Assembly (NCBI GenBank): GCA_037042915.1 | Contig: CM073195.1 | Location: 1,612,001 to 1,676,000, forward strand | DNA length: 64,000 nucleotides | Reading direction: 5' to 3' | Source: Auricularia sp. M13 | Taxonomy: Eukaryota > Basidiomycota > Agaricomycetes > Auriculariales > Auriculariaceae | In this document: positions 9,613-22,243 of the stretch, piece after piece | Numbering within the stretch: position 1 is the first letter of the stretch | Layout: every line of letters begins with the position of its first letter | The notes under the pieces: generated by a model | What the model saw: the letters and a program-made list of their open reading frames with translations, nothing else | The model's database searches: none | What the model was told of the DNA's origin: nothing | Translations under genes and position numbers: made by a program

Positions 9613-12600
9613 ATGGACACCAGCTCTGAGTTGCCGCACGAAGTGGCAGACACGCCCACGGCCGTGACCCCTCCCGCTACTATGCTCGCTCATGGCGCGC
9701 AGTCGCCTACTCCCGGCAGCGAGCATGTTGCTGTCGCGCTCTCACCGGATGCCACGAGGGACGCTTTTTTCGATTATACTCAGGAAAAGACGCTGAAGAG
9801 TGTACGAATCAATGATCTGTAAGGTTTAGTCCTAGGCAATGTCTAACAAGCTATGCATTTAGATCGAAGAAAAGTATTGGGCACATCGGCGACAGAGCGC
9901 GGGCGCAGGCGCGCAAGACCGACCGGCGCCTCTGACGACCGCGCCATCGGTGCGCACATCGCCGCTCCTGCAACCGGGGCAGCCCGCAGGGTCTTCGACG
10001 CTGTCACCGTTGGATCCGCACATGTCTGGCTCCCTTCCCCAGCTCCCAGCAGACGAGGTCCTCAAATTGCCTGCCGCAGCCATGACCATGGTCGACGGCG
10101 AGAAAATGGCGTTCCCTGACGTGTCTATCTCGTCCTCGAACACTCGGCCAGTCAATGGGCCTATGGGCACTGCGTTGAACGCTGCGGAACTGGTTGCGGA
10201 GGACGGCGAAGAGACCCTGCAACGTACGTGGCACGACTAGATCGCGCACGTTCGATAGCTGACGGACCTCCAGCGCACAGTAAGATGGCAGCAGAGCACG
10301 CGCCAGATGGTGTGTGTGCCACCCTGCAACGCTGTCTCGACTTGCGTGACCGCTACATTTCCGCGTCGCTTCAGCGCCTTGGCGACAATCCACGAGACTA
10401 CGACGGGGCTTGGGACGGGTTCTCGGATCCCTCCTATGGAGACGTGGCGGGAGCGCGTCCTGACGCGCCGAAGAACTGTGAGAAGGAAGAAGGGACGAGC
10501 ACGTTGAAACCATGGCGCCTTTACCCGAAACCTCCGCCGCCACACTGGCACTGGACGCCAAGGCCAGACGAAGACGAAGAGGAGGAATTTGACTTTTCAA
10601 AATGCGAAATTCCGGGTTCTGATCCTAATGGATGGGTATACCGGTTGGATGAGCGCGGCGTCTATCAGGTCTACGACGGTGAGCTTCGCCTCGCCGGTAG
10701 ATTACGCTCTCCCACTCTCAATACCCTATGTTGTTCATTTGCTCACATTCACTAGGGGACACGCAGCCCGAGACAGAACAAAAGCCTATCTTCGATATTC
10801 CAACTTTACGCGAATACTACGTCGATCTCGACTTCGTTCTTAGCGTCATATCCGACGGCCCTACAAAGAGCTTCAGCTTCCGACAGCTCAAGTACCTGCA
10901 AAGCAAGTGGACGATGTACAGCTTGTTGAACGAGCACGAGGAAATGGCTGCAATGAAGGCGAGTCCCGTTCTCCCGACCGCCAGACCCTGCGCCACTGGT
11001 GTTTCGCCACGAAGCAGATGCATTTGCCACCATCTACTCCTCTCTCGAAAGGAGATCTCCGCTGACAGCCCTGCAGCGTGTACCTCACAGAGATTTATAC
11101 AACGTCCGCAAGGTCGACACGCACGTGCACCATAGCAGCAGCATGAACCAAAAACATCTGCTCCGCTTCATCAAGTCCAAAATGAAGCGTTCCCCGGACG
11201 ACGTGGTCATCTTCCGTGACGGCGCCGAGCTAACGCTCGAGCAGGTGCGATCTCACCCCGTGCTCCTTCGTTTGCTGATCCCGTGTGGATCCAGGTGTTC
11301 CAAAGTCTGCATCTGACGGCTTACGACCTCTCGATCGACACGCTCGACATGCACGCGCACCAGGAGTTCCACCGGTTTGACAAGTTCAACTTGAAGTATA
11401 ATCCCATCGGCGAGTCGCGCTTGCGTGAGATCTTCCTCAAGACAGACAACTTCATCCAGGGCAGGTACCTGGCCGAGTTGACGAAAGGTACTGTGCCCGT
11501 AGTTCCCACTGCTCAGTCATTCTGAACGATCTTTCGCGCGCAGAGGTTATGACGGATCTCGAGCAGAGCAAGTACCAAGTGAGTCTTTTCTGAGCGCAGC
11601 GTCCTCTTTGAGTCTGATCGCTGCAGAATTGCGAATGGCGTATCAGCATTTACGGCCGCTCCCAGTCCGAATGGGATAAGCTCGCCAAGTGGATTGTCAA
11701 TAACAAACTTTACTCGCACAACGTCCGCTGGCTCGTTCAGATTCCACGCTTGTACGACGTTTATAAAGAAAATGGGAGTGTAAACAGCTTTCAGGACATC
11801 CTAAAGAGTTCGTCTAGCCTACTTGATCATTTTCTGACGCTGAAGATAATTCATCAAAGATGTCTTTAATCCCCTTTTCGAGGCTACCCTCGATCCTTCG
11901 TCTCACCCGGAGCTCTTCGTCTTCCTGCAACGCGTCATCGGCATCGATTGCGTCGATGACGAGTCGAAGCCTGAACGTCGGTTGTACCGCAAGTTCCCTT
12001 ATCCTCAAAACTGGGACACACGGCAGAATCCTCCGTATTCATACTGGTACGAATGGTCTTAACTTCTGGGTTTAACCTTCCGACGTCCTGAACAGGATTT
12101 ACTACCTATACGCTAACATAGCAAGCCTCAACCACTGGCGACGTGCTCGGGGTTTCAGTGCGTCGTTCACCGCCGTTCCTTGTGCTGGCTGACCTTGAGA
12201 TAAGATACGTTTGTTCTCCGCCCGCACAGCGGAGAGGCGGGCGATACCGACCATCTGGCGTCTGCTTATCTCACGTCGCACTCGATATCCCACGGCATCT
12301 TGTTGCGCAAGGTGCCCGCGCTGCAATATCTCTTTTACCTCAAGCAGATCGGCCTCGCGATGAGCCCGCTGAGCAACAACGCGCTCTTCCTCACCTATGA
12401 GCGTAATCCGCTGCCAGACTTCTTCAGGGTCGGGTTGAACGTCAGCTTGAGCACGGACGATCCGCTGCAGTTCCATTTCACCAAGGTTCGTAGTAGTCCC
12501 TGATACTTTGGTGGCACTGACGCCGCGCAGGAACCGCTTCTTGAGGAATACAGCGTCGCGGCACACGTGAGAAATTATTTGGACATGCTTTCAGCGTCTC

Positions 12601-13031
12601 GCTGACCGCTGTTCAACAGATATACAAGTTCAGCCAAGCGTCTCTCGCCGAGCTGGCGCGCAACTCCGTTCTCCAGTCCGGGTTCGAAATGCAGGTCAAG
12701 CGCCACTGGATTGGTCTGAAGTGGTACCTGCCCGGCGCAGCAGGAAACGACATTAACAAGGTCCGCGCCTGCCGCTCGCTGCAGCGTTGCTCTGTGCTGA
12801 GATATGATGCAGACCAACGTGCCAAACATTCGCCTCGCCTTCCGGCACCAGACGTTGCTTGAGGAATTGCAGATGATCAAGCACGGCGCCTCCGGTGCAG
12901 GTGGCAGCGCCGCGGCGAAGCCTGGAAGCATGCCTGGAGCCGGCGCTGGAAACTCCAGTGCTGGTGCGCCCAACGGGATGGGACCCATGGGCATGCAGAG
13001 TATGATGAGCTCTTCGGGTACGATGACTTGA
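9613..13031 (+). CDS. AMD1: AMP deaminase
   Basis: Deaminates AMP to IMP in the purine nucleotide cycle (EC 3.5.4.6), cytosolic. I assign 14 exons: 9613-9801, 9863-10223, 10274-10678, 10756-10958, 11077-11244, 11295-11487, 11544-11578, 11627-11807, 11860-12046, 12096-12157, 12205-12485, 12531-12566, 12620-12760, 12813-13031. They sum to 2,661 nt in frame, 886 aa. Family motifs: VDTHVHHSS with zinc ligands H402/H404, [19 protein letters not shown] with H669 and E672, and [11 protein letters not shown] with the zinc aspartate near 746. The first about 300 residues are a variable regulatory region; the C-terminal tail is Gly/Ser/Met rich. Intron 4 (10959-11076) needs a GC donor (AAG|GCGAGT). The tail meets the convergent VHS/GAT gene 211 bp further on. 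Confidence 0.93.
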
Positions 13032-13242
13032 GTTTATGGCCAGAACTCTTGGATCCCATATCAATCACAGCGCAATCTATCGTAGAGCCTTTATAATAGA
13101 TCAAAAGGGCTGTTGTAGCTTGAACTGGCTGTGGAATGGCACTGACATAACTCATTCGTACTCAAGTATCAGACTCACAATATTTACTATGCGCAAATGC
13201 TCGAAGGACCATACAGAACAGTACAAAAGGCTACGGAAAAAC

Positions 13243-15198
13243 TCAGGCTCCAGACAACTGTTCTCCTACCATCGCGCGCCGCTTCAGCAGTGCGATCGCT
13301 TTGCAGTCAGTCGGATTCAGTTGCGCAATATCCGCGAGCGCCGCAAGCCAGTCTCTCGTGCTGGACCCTTCCAGCGCAAGCTCTACGTCATAATAAACGT
13401 CGCGGGTAAAACGTCGATTCTCGAGGTACGCGAGTATGTTCTTCGGGAGCGCGTGCCCGATGTCGACGTCGGAGCTGGTGTCAGACGCTGGAGTTGAGGG
13501 GGAGGTTCAGGCACATTATCAGGCTGCTCCCCAGACCGCGCAGTAGCCAAAGTATACGGTGGAGGTTGCTCACTCGTCGGTGAGATCGGGACTGTCGCTG
13601 GCGCTGTGCCATCCGCACCTGAAACTGGTGTGGCCAGGGAATTCGGTATAGGGACTGGGCTCTGCAAGTATGTCCCGGAAAAGCGATCGGTGGCTCGGGA
13701 AGCGGCAGGCGCTGCGTGATGACCTGACGGACCAGCCAGCGGCTGAGCGGTCGCCTCGTTGTACCATATCAATGCCTCATTGAGTTCCTCGTTGGCATGG
13801 AGTAACATGCCAAGCAACTGTTCCTCGAAGGTTTGGTCGCCCTTTCGTTCGACGGCGGGGCTATCCAACTCAGGGTCTTCGAGGCGCTGCGTCGAGCACT
13901 CAGCATTGACAGTTGCCCAGGGCAACTGCGACTGGATGAAAGACCTGGATGCGACGCATTTACTGAGCAGATCCTGCCGGTTCAAGCGACATGCGTGAGT
14001 TTCATCATGAGATCGATCTTTCCAAAGGACAGGAAAAATGCGACTTGCCTTGACGACGTCTCGTGTCTGGTCAATAGCGCCGATCGAGAGGAGCTCGTTC
14101 ATCATGGCCGCACGTTTGTGAGCAATTTCGCACGACAGCACGAGCCGCTGCATGACTGCCACATGGCCCTCAGGATCCGCGGCGAGGCCAGCGTCGAACT
14201 TCGATTTCACATTCGGGAGGAAGAATAGTGGGTTGTTGAACCGGATCCCCTGATCAGTGCCCATCTCAGTGCCTGCTTCGGGGAGAAAGACTGAATTATG
14301 TCAAGCTCACCTCTACGGAATCGTCACCATCCCCCACGCGATTCCACAATTCTTTGAAGCCAGGGTTGAGAGGGTACGCAAATCTCGCGCCCGCAACGAC
14401 TTCGAGCGTCCGGGAGCGGAGCGCTTGGTTCGTCACATCCGGGTTTAAGCATATTTCCTTCACCATTGCCAGGAAGTCTTTACGGCTTGTCTTGTCTGCG
14501 GAAAAGAGCCAGACTTTGTCGTAAGAACTCAAGGAGGATTTGACCGCGGATACTTACGGACGAACTTCTCAGAGTGGCAGTATCGAAGCATCAGTGCCCA
14601 CAGCTACAACGTGCGACGAACCAACTAGCTTAGACTATGAGCAGATGCAATATGAACGCACGCACGCGAATGGCACGGAGCCGATGGATAGAAGCACCGC
14701 AGCTGCACGCTCGTGGGTAAACAAACGCCAATAACTTGTGAGATAACGATAGTAGGATGGTTGTACCTGATCTGGAAGAACAGGGCCACGGACGCTTCAC
14801 GGGCGTGAGCGTCACTGGCCGCGGTTCGAATGCAGACCTCGCGGACGGCTGCTACATAGTCTTCCGGCGGGTTGTCCGAGTTCAGGCGCTCTACACGACT
14901 CTGTGAGAAACATACAGAGCACATGCTCATGCTACTCACCGATGAGCCGTCTGAGCTCGCCTGGCTCGCCCACAATGCGCGGCAGCACAGTAATCAAGTC
15001 TCTATCTCTATACGTCCCAGCAGAATCTCCAACGGGATGCGGGCTCAGAGTACCCATCGAAAGTTTGGTCCATGAATCGGCGGTCCTGAGCTGGCCTTCA
15101 CTCTGGCCGGCGGGCGCACTTGCGGACGTTGGCGCATCATACGGAGTTGTGGTTGAGGGACTGACTCGCGCCTTGGCCTTGGGAATGAGCTTGCGCAT
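13243..15198 (-). CDS. VHS/GAT-domain trafficking protein (LSB5-like)
   Basis: VHS and GAT domains act in endosomal sorting and actin-linked endocytosis. ATG 15198 starts MRKLIPKAKARV. The VHS-like part is ERLNSDNPPEDYVAAV, ALMLRYCHSEKFVR and KDFLAMVKEICLNPDV; the GAT-like helices include LVLSCEIAHKRAAMMNELL and DLLSKCVASRSFIQSQL. A Pro/Ser/Thr linker leads to a last exon in another frame (13487-13243) encoding DVDIGHALPKNILAYLEN and ending at TGA 13243-13245. Introns I trust: 14891-14939, 13974-14048 (a GC-AG intron, AAG|GCAAGT, 75 nt) and 13488-13573; the exon joins between 14530 and 14770 are unresolved. Assignment to LSB5 rather than GGA/TOM1 rests on the short VHS-GAT architecture without an ear domain. 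Confidence 0.7.
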
Positions 15199-15989
15199 AG
15201 TTGAGGTGAGTAGTTAAGTGAATAGGTAGAAGGTCAGTGCAGATGCTGTGCCAAGTTCTGGCACTGCATCTCACGGGACCGTAGTCTCCGCTGCAGACTT
15301 GATACGGATGACAGTCGATCCGTGATTTGAAGTCTGCTGCAACTTGCCGGACCCACATATCCGGTCGTTGTTCGTGAAACTCCGACTGGGAACGGGTCTC
15401 TTGCAAGTGCAAGATCTTGGTTGGGCGTAAGGTGTGAATGGGAAACAATTTTTATTTGGCCCCGATAGCTCGCTCAGCAAAAGAGAAAGGGCAAATGACT
15501 TCTCCCTGTTGCCAATTACGAGGTCGGACTGAGAAGGGTCCGTGAGCCGAAGTAACCGGAGGCTATTGAAAAGTAATCGGAGTTTCACGACGACCGGATA
15601 CTCGGACCCGGCAAGTTGATCTAGACTAACGGGACCGCAGCTCTCAGCGCTCAGCGCTCATGATCGCGCCGAGCAACTTCGGCCGACGATCCTATTCCAC
15701 CCGTACAGGATTGTTTTACATAGTTCTATCTCAGTTAGCGGATAGAGCAAGGGATTGATTGATTCCGAGCCATTTGCGCCCTTTGGGGGGATGCGATTTA
15801 TTTTTAGCTTTGCTCAGGCGTAGGCTTTTCCACCGCACGTCTCCATTTCCATTGCTACAGTAATCACGCAATAGTCAGATATGATCTTGAACGTGTCAGT
15901 GCCTGGTCGCGCGTCGGTGCCTGGTCGGTGCTGCGGAGCTGCGGGAGGTACAAATACGGTCCGCATTAGTCGCGATTTGCGCGTGCGAC
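15199..15989. other. divergent intergenic region
   Basis: Separates the VHS/GAT gene (leftward) from the carboxypeptidase (rightward), so it should hold both promoters. No TATA motif in a convincing position and no tRNA-like fold was found. Confidence 0.4.
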
Positions 15990-18071
15990 ATGTATCCCAC
16001 CGACGAGAAGTGTGCTCCAGTGCTACCGGTCAGCGTCGGCGCCCAGCCTGCGCAGACAGCGCGAAAGCATTCCAAAGTCGTAATCTGGGTGGCGCTTCTG
16101 TGCATCGCTGTGATCCATTTGACCGCACCAAATGCGCCGAAACAACGCAATAGCGATCTTTCGCTGGACGAGTTCTTCTGGACACGAAACGATGCGAGCG
16201 CCCTCTGCCCCGGCGTGCACAACAATGTTTCGTATTCTGGTTACATCGGGCTGCACGATGATAGCGACGAATCGCCGCGTCGCTCGTTCTACTGGTATTA
16301 CTGCTCTCATCGTCTTGAACACGGAGGAAAGTTGACATACGAGCAGGTTTTTCCAGGCTCAGCATAACCCCGAGACTGCTCCCGTTGTGTAAGCGTATTG
16401 AAAGTGGTTTAACAGTCAGCGCGTACTCAAGAGGATCGGTAGCTTGACGATTGGAGGAGGGCCAGGGACATCCGGCTTGCTGAACCCCCTCTTCGCTCGT
16501 AAGTCATACAGGTTGCATCTCTCAAAGTATAGGTAACATATTGCGTTTCAGAATCCCATTGCAAGGTTTCACAACACGGTCCAGTCCCTAATCCAGATGC
16601 CTGGTCAGAGAACGTCAACCTTCTCGCACTTGACCACGTAAGCCTCTGCGTGGTTTTTTCACAGAACTGAAATGCTGACGATACTATAGCCCATAGGCGT
16701 CGGATACTCCCATGGAAGGCTCGTCAACAACAGTCGGGATGCTGCACACGACGTCTACGACTTTTTGCAGAAGTTCTTTGCGGTGTATCCACAGTTCGCG
16801 GGGTACGTATCATCATCTTTGTCACAGCGGCTGGCACAATCTCAGTCCCCGGGCACACAGAAACAACTTGGTCCTTGCGTCTGGGTCTTATGGTGGCATA
16901 TATATCCCGCATATCGCCACCGTGATCCACGAGCACAACAAAGAAATTGCGGCTGGTCGCGGGCCTGCAGGCGCACGTCACCTCAACCTGGAATCGCTCA
17001 TGCTGACCAATCCTTTATCAGTGCGCGCACCTCGGCTCATCTGACCGAACCGTTCATTGTCTAACCTTGAGAAACGCGTTCGCAGGACGCGCGGTCGTGG
17101 TTCGGGTGGCATCTCGACAATACGTGCCACAATCCGATCAAGAACTTGTACAACGCGACGCAATGCGATGAGCTCTACCAGATCTTGCCTGGATGTTTGG
17201 AGGCTGTGCAGTTTGCCTACGAGCATTCGACGGCGGCGAATCGTTTGGCAGCGCTGGAGTCGTGCATAGCGATCCTCGCGGCCGACTCGCACGGTGTGCC
17301 AACCGACAATATCAAGCGCAATGTGCGTCCCACAACTCTCCCGCAATCTGATGCTCAGCAGCGTCGCGTAGTGTCGAGTCGAGACTGGCGATCCCATCGA
17401 ATGTATTCCCGAGTTCGGCTGGATGCTCGACTTCCTTAATTCAAACGTCACTAAGGCCACACTCGGCGCACGGAAAGACATCAAGTACCAGAGCGTCACT
17501 GAGGCGGTTTACATGGAGTTTATCGAGAACGGGGACCAGTGAGCTTCTCAGCGTCCTCGTCTCCTGCATATGCTGATGATCCCGAAGCATTCAAGAATCC
17601 TTCCGCCTCCACGAGCCGCTCCTCAGAGATGGAATCCGCGTCCTTCGTATGTGTTTGACTGCACTTCGTGTTACTCTCGCTCACGTAAGTGCAGATTATC
17701 TTGGAAAGCTCGACACAATCGCCGGCTGGCCAGGCACCCTCTCATTCGTGAGGACTCTGAATGTTCGGGCTATTGAAGTTTCTCACATTTTCATCAGCTC
17801 CGACTGCTCGACTCACCGTTCTCGGAAGCCTTCCGGGCGGCACCAGACGTGCCCTGGCCGCACCAGGACGTCGCTACTGTGAGGGCTATTGGACCTGGCG
17901 CCGGCAACCTCACAATGGTGCTCATTGCGGAAGCTGGTCATTTCGTGAGTCGCTTGCCCCTCTATAGTGAATGGGCTCATCTAGGAACAGGTGTCTAAGG
18001 ATCAGCCAGCGCTTTCGAAGCTCATCATGGAGTACTGGACGAGTAACAAGCCCTTCTTTAATTCTCATTAA
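15990..18071 (+). CDS. serine carboxypeptidase, family S10
   Basis: Removes C-terminal residues from peptides in an acidic compartment or outside the cell. ATG 15990; residues about 28-46 (VVIWVALLCIAVIHLTAP) form a signal anchor, unlike the cleaved signal of most relatives. Exon 1 ends at 16294 and exon 2 starts at 16347, joining to FYWFFQAQHNPETAPVV; the next join gives LTIGGGPGTSGLLNPLF, the oxyanion-hole motif (usually NGGPG). Catalytic Ser lies in ASGSYGGIYIPH (usually GESYGG), Asp in YLGKLDTIAGW, and His in AEAGHF followed by SKDQPALSKLIMEYW. The triad is complete but the motifs are divergent. The stop is TAA at 18069-18071. At least eight introns; not all ends were fixed. Confidence 0.85.
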
Positions 18072-18310
18072 TCGTAGCGCTGCTGAAAGGCGCCGTTGCG
18101 TCGTAGACTGCAGTTGCTTCGATACGTACCATTCTTTCCTCTGTGCCTACACGATCCATATAATACTCAATATAACTGCTGCACATAAGAGCTGTCGGAT
18201 GATCAATGGAATTCCGGGCTCCGTAAGTGAGGTCGGCGTTAGCGGATATCCCAGAGCGTCGGCAGTTTCCTGATTACATCCGCGTTCCTGCTTTCTTTTT
18301 TCACATCGCA

Positions 18311-19996
18311 ATGGCCGCAGACTCGCTCATCGACGGCCACGTCTCCCGCGCCCAGAGCCTGAAAGCGCTTACTGCGCTGCATTCTTACGCGTCGAAAAAG
18401 CAGGCTGAACGCGACTCCAATGAGCTGCTGCCGTCGAAGGAAGAGCATGTGTGGCTTGTCATCGGCACCAAGGTCATGCACCCAGAGAAGAAGCTCAAGC
18501 CACACAGAATGTATGCTCTCGTGCACTTGGAGTTTCTTCGATCCAGATACTTAGTATCTTTTTGCTTTTCAGCCCGTTGAAGCACCCGCTCGTCGACCCG
18601 CGCTCGACGTCCATATGCCTCATCACGAAGGACCCGCAGCGCGAGTACAAGGACAAGCTGGCCGAGCAGAACGTCAACTTCATCTCCCGCGTCGTCGGCA
18701 TCACAAAACTTAAGGGCAAATTTAAGGGCTTCGACGCCCGCCGCGCGCTGCTGCAGGAGAACGGGATGTTCCTCGCCGACGACCGCGTTATCCCGCTCCT
18801 GCCTGCGCTTCTGGGCTCCAAGTTTTTCCAGGCGAAAAAGTATGCCATTGTTTAACTGTAGTAAAAGATATGTTCTGACATTTTTTGCAAGGCAACCGAT
18901 TCCGGTAAACCTGACGGCTAAGGACCTGAAGCACGAGCTCGAGCGCGCCGTCGAGAGCACGTATTTCCACCAAAATAAGGGTACTTGCACGTCCGTCAAG
19001 CTCGGCCCTCTCTCCTCGTCGTTCTCGCCCGCCAAGCTCCTGGACAACCTCGAGAGCGCCCTGCCGGCTATCGTCGCGGCCATCAAGGGCGGCTGGGACA
19101 ACGTGCAGAATCTCCACGTCAAGACGAGCAGCTCGGCGAGCTTGCCCATCTGGACGTGCGAGCTCGGCGCGGGCGAGGGCGCGCGGTGGGACGGGCTGAT
19201 GGAGGGCGTCGAGGAGGAGGGCGGCAAGGAGAAGGAGAAAGGCAAGAAGCGGGCGGCGCAGGCGGACAAGGACGACGAGGAGACGCCCAAGGCCAAGAAG
19301 CGCAAGCATGACGGCGAGGAGACTAAGGCGAAGGCGAAAGAGGACCACACGACGCCCAAGGCGACACCCGCGAAGAAGGCCAAGGACGCCGCTGCCGCTG
19401 GCTCGACGTCGGACGCAGCCGCGTCGAAGAAGGCCAAGGCTGACGCCACGGCCGCGGCGACGCCTGCGAAAAAGGCGAAAGGCGACGCTGCAGCTGCCGT
19501 GTCGACACCAGCGTCCACCTCCAAGAAGCCCAAAGACGACGCACCAGCGTCGGCGTCCTCGAAAAAGGCGAAGAAGGACGACGTCGCCGCACCTCCTTCC
19601 GCTAAGAAGCCGAAGGACGACGCGCCAGTATCTACAAAGAAAGACAAGGCGCCGGCGTCCACACCGTCCAAAGCCGCAGCTTCGACACCCTCTAAGCCCG
19701 CATCCACATCCACGCCCTCTGACAAGCCCAAATCGGCGCTCAAGTCCGCGCTCAAACCCACTTCTACGTCCTCGCCCGCCTCCTCGGAAAAGCCCAAGTC
19801 CGCGCTAAAGTCCGCGTTGAAACCCGCGTCGGACAAGAAGGAGAAGCACACAACGTTCGACCTGCCTGCGTCCGACCTCAAGAAAAAGAAACTGATAGGC
19901 GGCGCGACCTCGAAGAAGGACAAGATCGTCGAGCGCAGTACCGGCCAGAAGCGCAGGGAGAAGGAAGGGCGCGTTGGGAAGGATCCGAAGCGGTGA
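18311..19996 (+). CDS. ribosomal L1 domain-containing nucleolar protein (Cic1/Utp30/RSL1D1-like)
   Basis: Three exons: 18311-18510, 18573-18839, 18892-19996. The first about 275 residues form a ribosomal-L1-like fold (EEHVWLVIGTKVMHP, HPLVDPRSTSICLITKDPQ, FFQAKKQPIPVNLTAKDL, SVKLGPLSSSFSPAKLLDNL). These proteins bind pre-rRNA during 60S assembly or in the SSU processome. From about residue 305 the chain is a long low-complexity Lys/Ala/Ser/Pro/Asp tail with repeated KKAK/KKPKDD units, typical of nucleolar proteins. The length is much greater than true L1 (about 217-230 aa), so it is not the ribosomal protein itself. Confidence 0.85.
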
Positions 19997-21740
19997 TCTG
20001 GATGGTCAGACGAAAGTATCTCTTGCTTCTTATTTGACGTAGCTTGCTTGAGGTTTCTGATCTGTGGTTAGTTTTCGATGCGTTTGCTTTGCGAATACTA
20101 CTGCATCGTTGCGTTGCGCATATGACCTTGGAATAAGATTCTGCTATCATCTTCTACTGCGACTCGCCTAATACGCTCAGTACTAATGCTACATCTGAAC
20201 AAGCTACATACAGTCATCATACGCATCATATTTCGTGAGCTCTATGAATTCTAACTTGCGGGGGCCCTTCTTCGGCGGGCCTAGGATCCCCAGAGGGTTA
20301 ATCACTGAGGTCGAGCATTATTATACACACTGGACCCGGAATAGTGGATTGGTTGACATTTGTAAGAGGTTCATAGACTGGTATTCTGCAAGAATGAACG
20401 ATAATCAATTGAGGGTGGTTGATAACTAATTTCAGGACCACCATTCAAACTATTCACCTGTTCAATGAGTATCGTTTGTAATATGTGAGAGAGTGGCACC
20501 GAGATTTCTATTGTGCCACATTCAATAGATTCTCTTGTATTCTTGCAGAAAATCATGACGGTAATACCTAACAATTTTCGACCACCACACAATTACGGGC
20601 CCAGTGCATCCCCATAGCTATGTATGAGGACTCTGTGAGAAGCTGTACTTCCGAACCCGACAGATCATCCGTGCAATGGGCCACGACATGCATGAGACCC
20701 TGGCACGCCAAATTCTCGACCACGTGCTTCGGGGTTCGAACGCCCAAGTGCCCAGGATGTCACTCGAGGACTGGACATCTTGTTTGCCGCCACGGAACCG
20801 CTCGTTGCTTGTCACGACGACATTTCCCGTCTGATTGAAGCCGCGGGAATAGGCCACGGCTTCCTATCCAGGCCTGCTCAGCAAACCCATTGCGTCCACA
20901 TTCTGCTGTCCATCACTGCTGACATACCGTACACTCAGAGATGTTTGACGATTCTCAATGCCCATCCGCCACCTATGCAATATTTGTCCTCGGACGGCGA
21001 TGATCGGCGTAGCAAGCTGCTGCGTGACATGTATCAATAGAGCATCTATTCCACGTCCTTGTGGAGTGTCAATCCTCGATGCCCCTCAAAGATACAGTAT
21101 TTGCAACAGCAATCGCAGCAGGGAATAATTTGGGAACGATAATAGGCTCCTGACGAGCTCGAAGTTCGAACGAAGTCATCTGATCGCACCCAAACCTGGG
21201 CTTATAATACTAGACGCAGGGACAGGCAGAAATACCCTTTGCCCTCCTTCCGGCGCCAATGTGTCATTGCCAAAACGAGGTAAAAGCCCCCGGCATGCAT
21301 TCGTCCTCGCGATGGAAATCCTATGCCATCATCAGCAGTGCCGGAAAACGGCATCCCCAGAAGCACACTGCGTGTCCTGTGGGGTTTGAGTATGGTTCTA
21401 GATGTATCTGTGTGTGAGTCAGTCGCATCCTCCATGGCGGTATAAATCCCGGCGAAGAAGTGGAGGAACAATCAGCACAAGTCATAGCGATCTGGTTGAT
21501 TGAATCCGGGGTAGTGCATAGCGGTGCTTCGAGACTGACCTGAGGGATTCCGTCAGGAATACGTCGTCGAGGTGTTGTTTATTCTCAGCCTCGCAGTGCT
21601 GGGACGGGATGAGGTTTCCGTCGCGGTGTCACAGTGTTGGTGCGCTCACCTATAAGTACACACCGAGTGAAGCCAGGCCACTGTTTGCTTCACACACTCG
21701 TCCCCTCTGCCTTCCCGCCATTGCAGACATATCTACAGCC
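19997..21740. other. intergenic region, no supported gene
   Basis: Short frames only. A stretch at 20631-20850 reads plausibly in one frame (AMGHDMHETLARQILDHVL) and then continues in another, which could be a decayed gene fragment but has no recognisable family. A TATA motif (GTATAAAT) near 21440 has no clear gene after it. Confidence 0.4.
21648..21656 (+). promoter_or_regulatory. TATA box of DUF6699-like gene
   Basis: CCTATAAGT about 90 bp before ATG 21741. Confidence 0.4.
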
Positions 21741-22243
21741 ATGCAGGTTCCCGGTGAGGAGCTTGCGTCTCGCGGCTGCCGAGTAACTTATGTGTTGTAG
21801 AGCTCAGCACGCTACTCACTCCCGGCAAACAGCTCGTGCTGTGGGATGCCAACAAGCCGCCCAAGGTCTTCCTCTCGCCCAAGCAAATGGCGCAGACTGC
21901 GACGAAGCCCGCCACAAGTGAAATGAACATTACCATCCTCGTCCCAGGCGGTAGCGGGCACGAGGACGTCCCCGTCCACGTAGTCGCGGCGAAAGGCGCA
22001 AACTCCCTGACCGTAGAGGACGTCCTGGGCGCGCTTCACAAGGCGATGAGCAAGCCCGTCGACGCCAAAGCCTGGGACACGAAGGCCTCGAACTTCCAGG
22101 AGATCCTCAATTGCGCCGCGGCCAAAGGGGACTCTTTCAGCGGCACGCCACGCGTCGTCGACCTCTTCCTCAAGAAGACCAAGTTCGCCGGGCTCGCGTT
22201 GGACGATGCAACCCAGCACTGGGCTGCGACTTTCGACGTCTGA
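21741..22243 (+). CDS. small DUF6699-like protein
   Basis: Two exons, 21741-21753 and 21801-22243, give 151 aa starting MQVPELSTLLTPGKQLVLWD. The pattern of an N-terminal leucine-rich segment, a WD(.)NKPP stretch, a hydrophobic ITILVPGG strand and TVEDVLGALHKAMSKPV resembles the DUF6699 family that is common in Agaricomycetes and of unknown function. The tiny 13-nt first exon is supported by GTGAGG...GTAG boundaries and a frame-perfect join. No transmembrane or signal segment. A second, better-matching member lies at 60571. Confidence 0.65.

Noticed and set aside
18385-19923. 512-aa minus-strand frame opposite the L1-domain gene
   Set aside because: Antisense shadow of the Lys/Ala-rich tail; the low-complexity Phe/Ala/Ser pattern mirrors the sense repeats.
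20700-20760. tRNA-like T-loop (GGGTTCGAAC)
   Set aside because: No acceptor, D-arm or anticodon arm at proper spacing.
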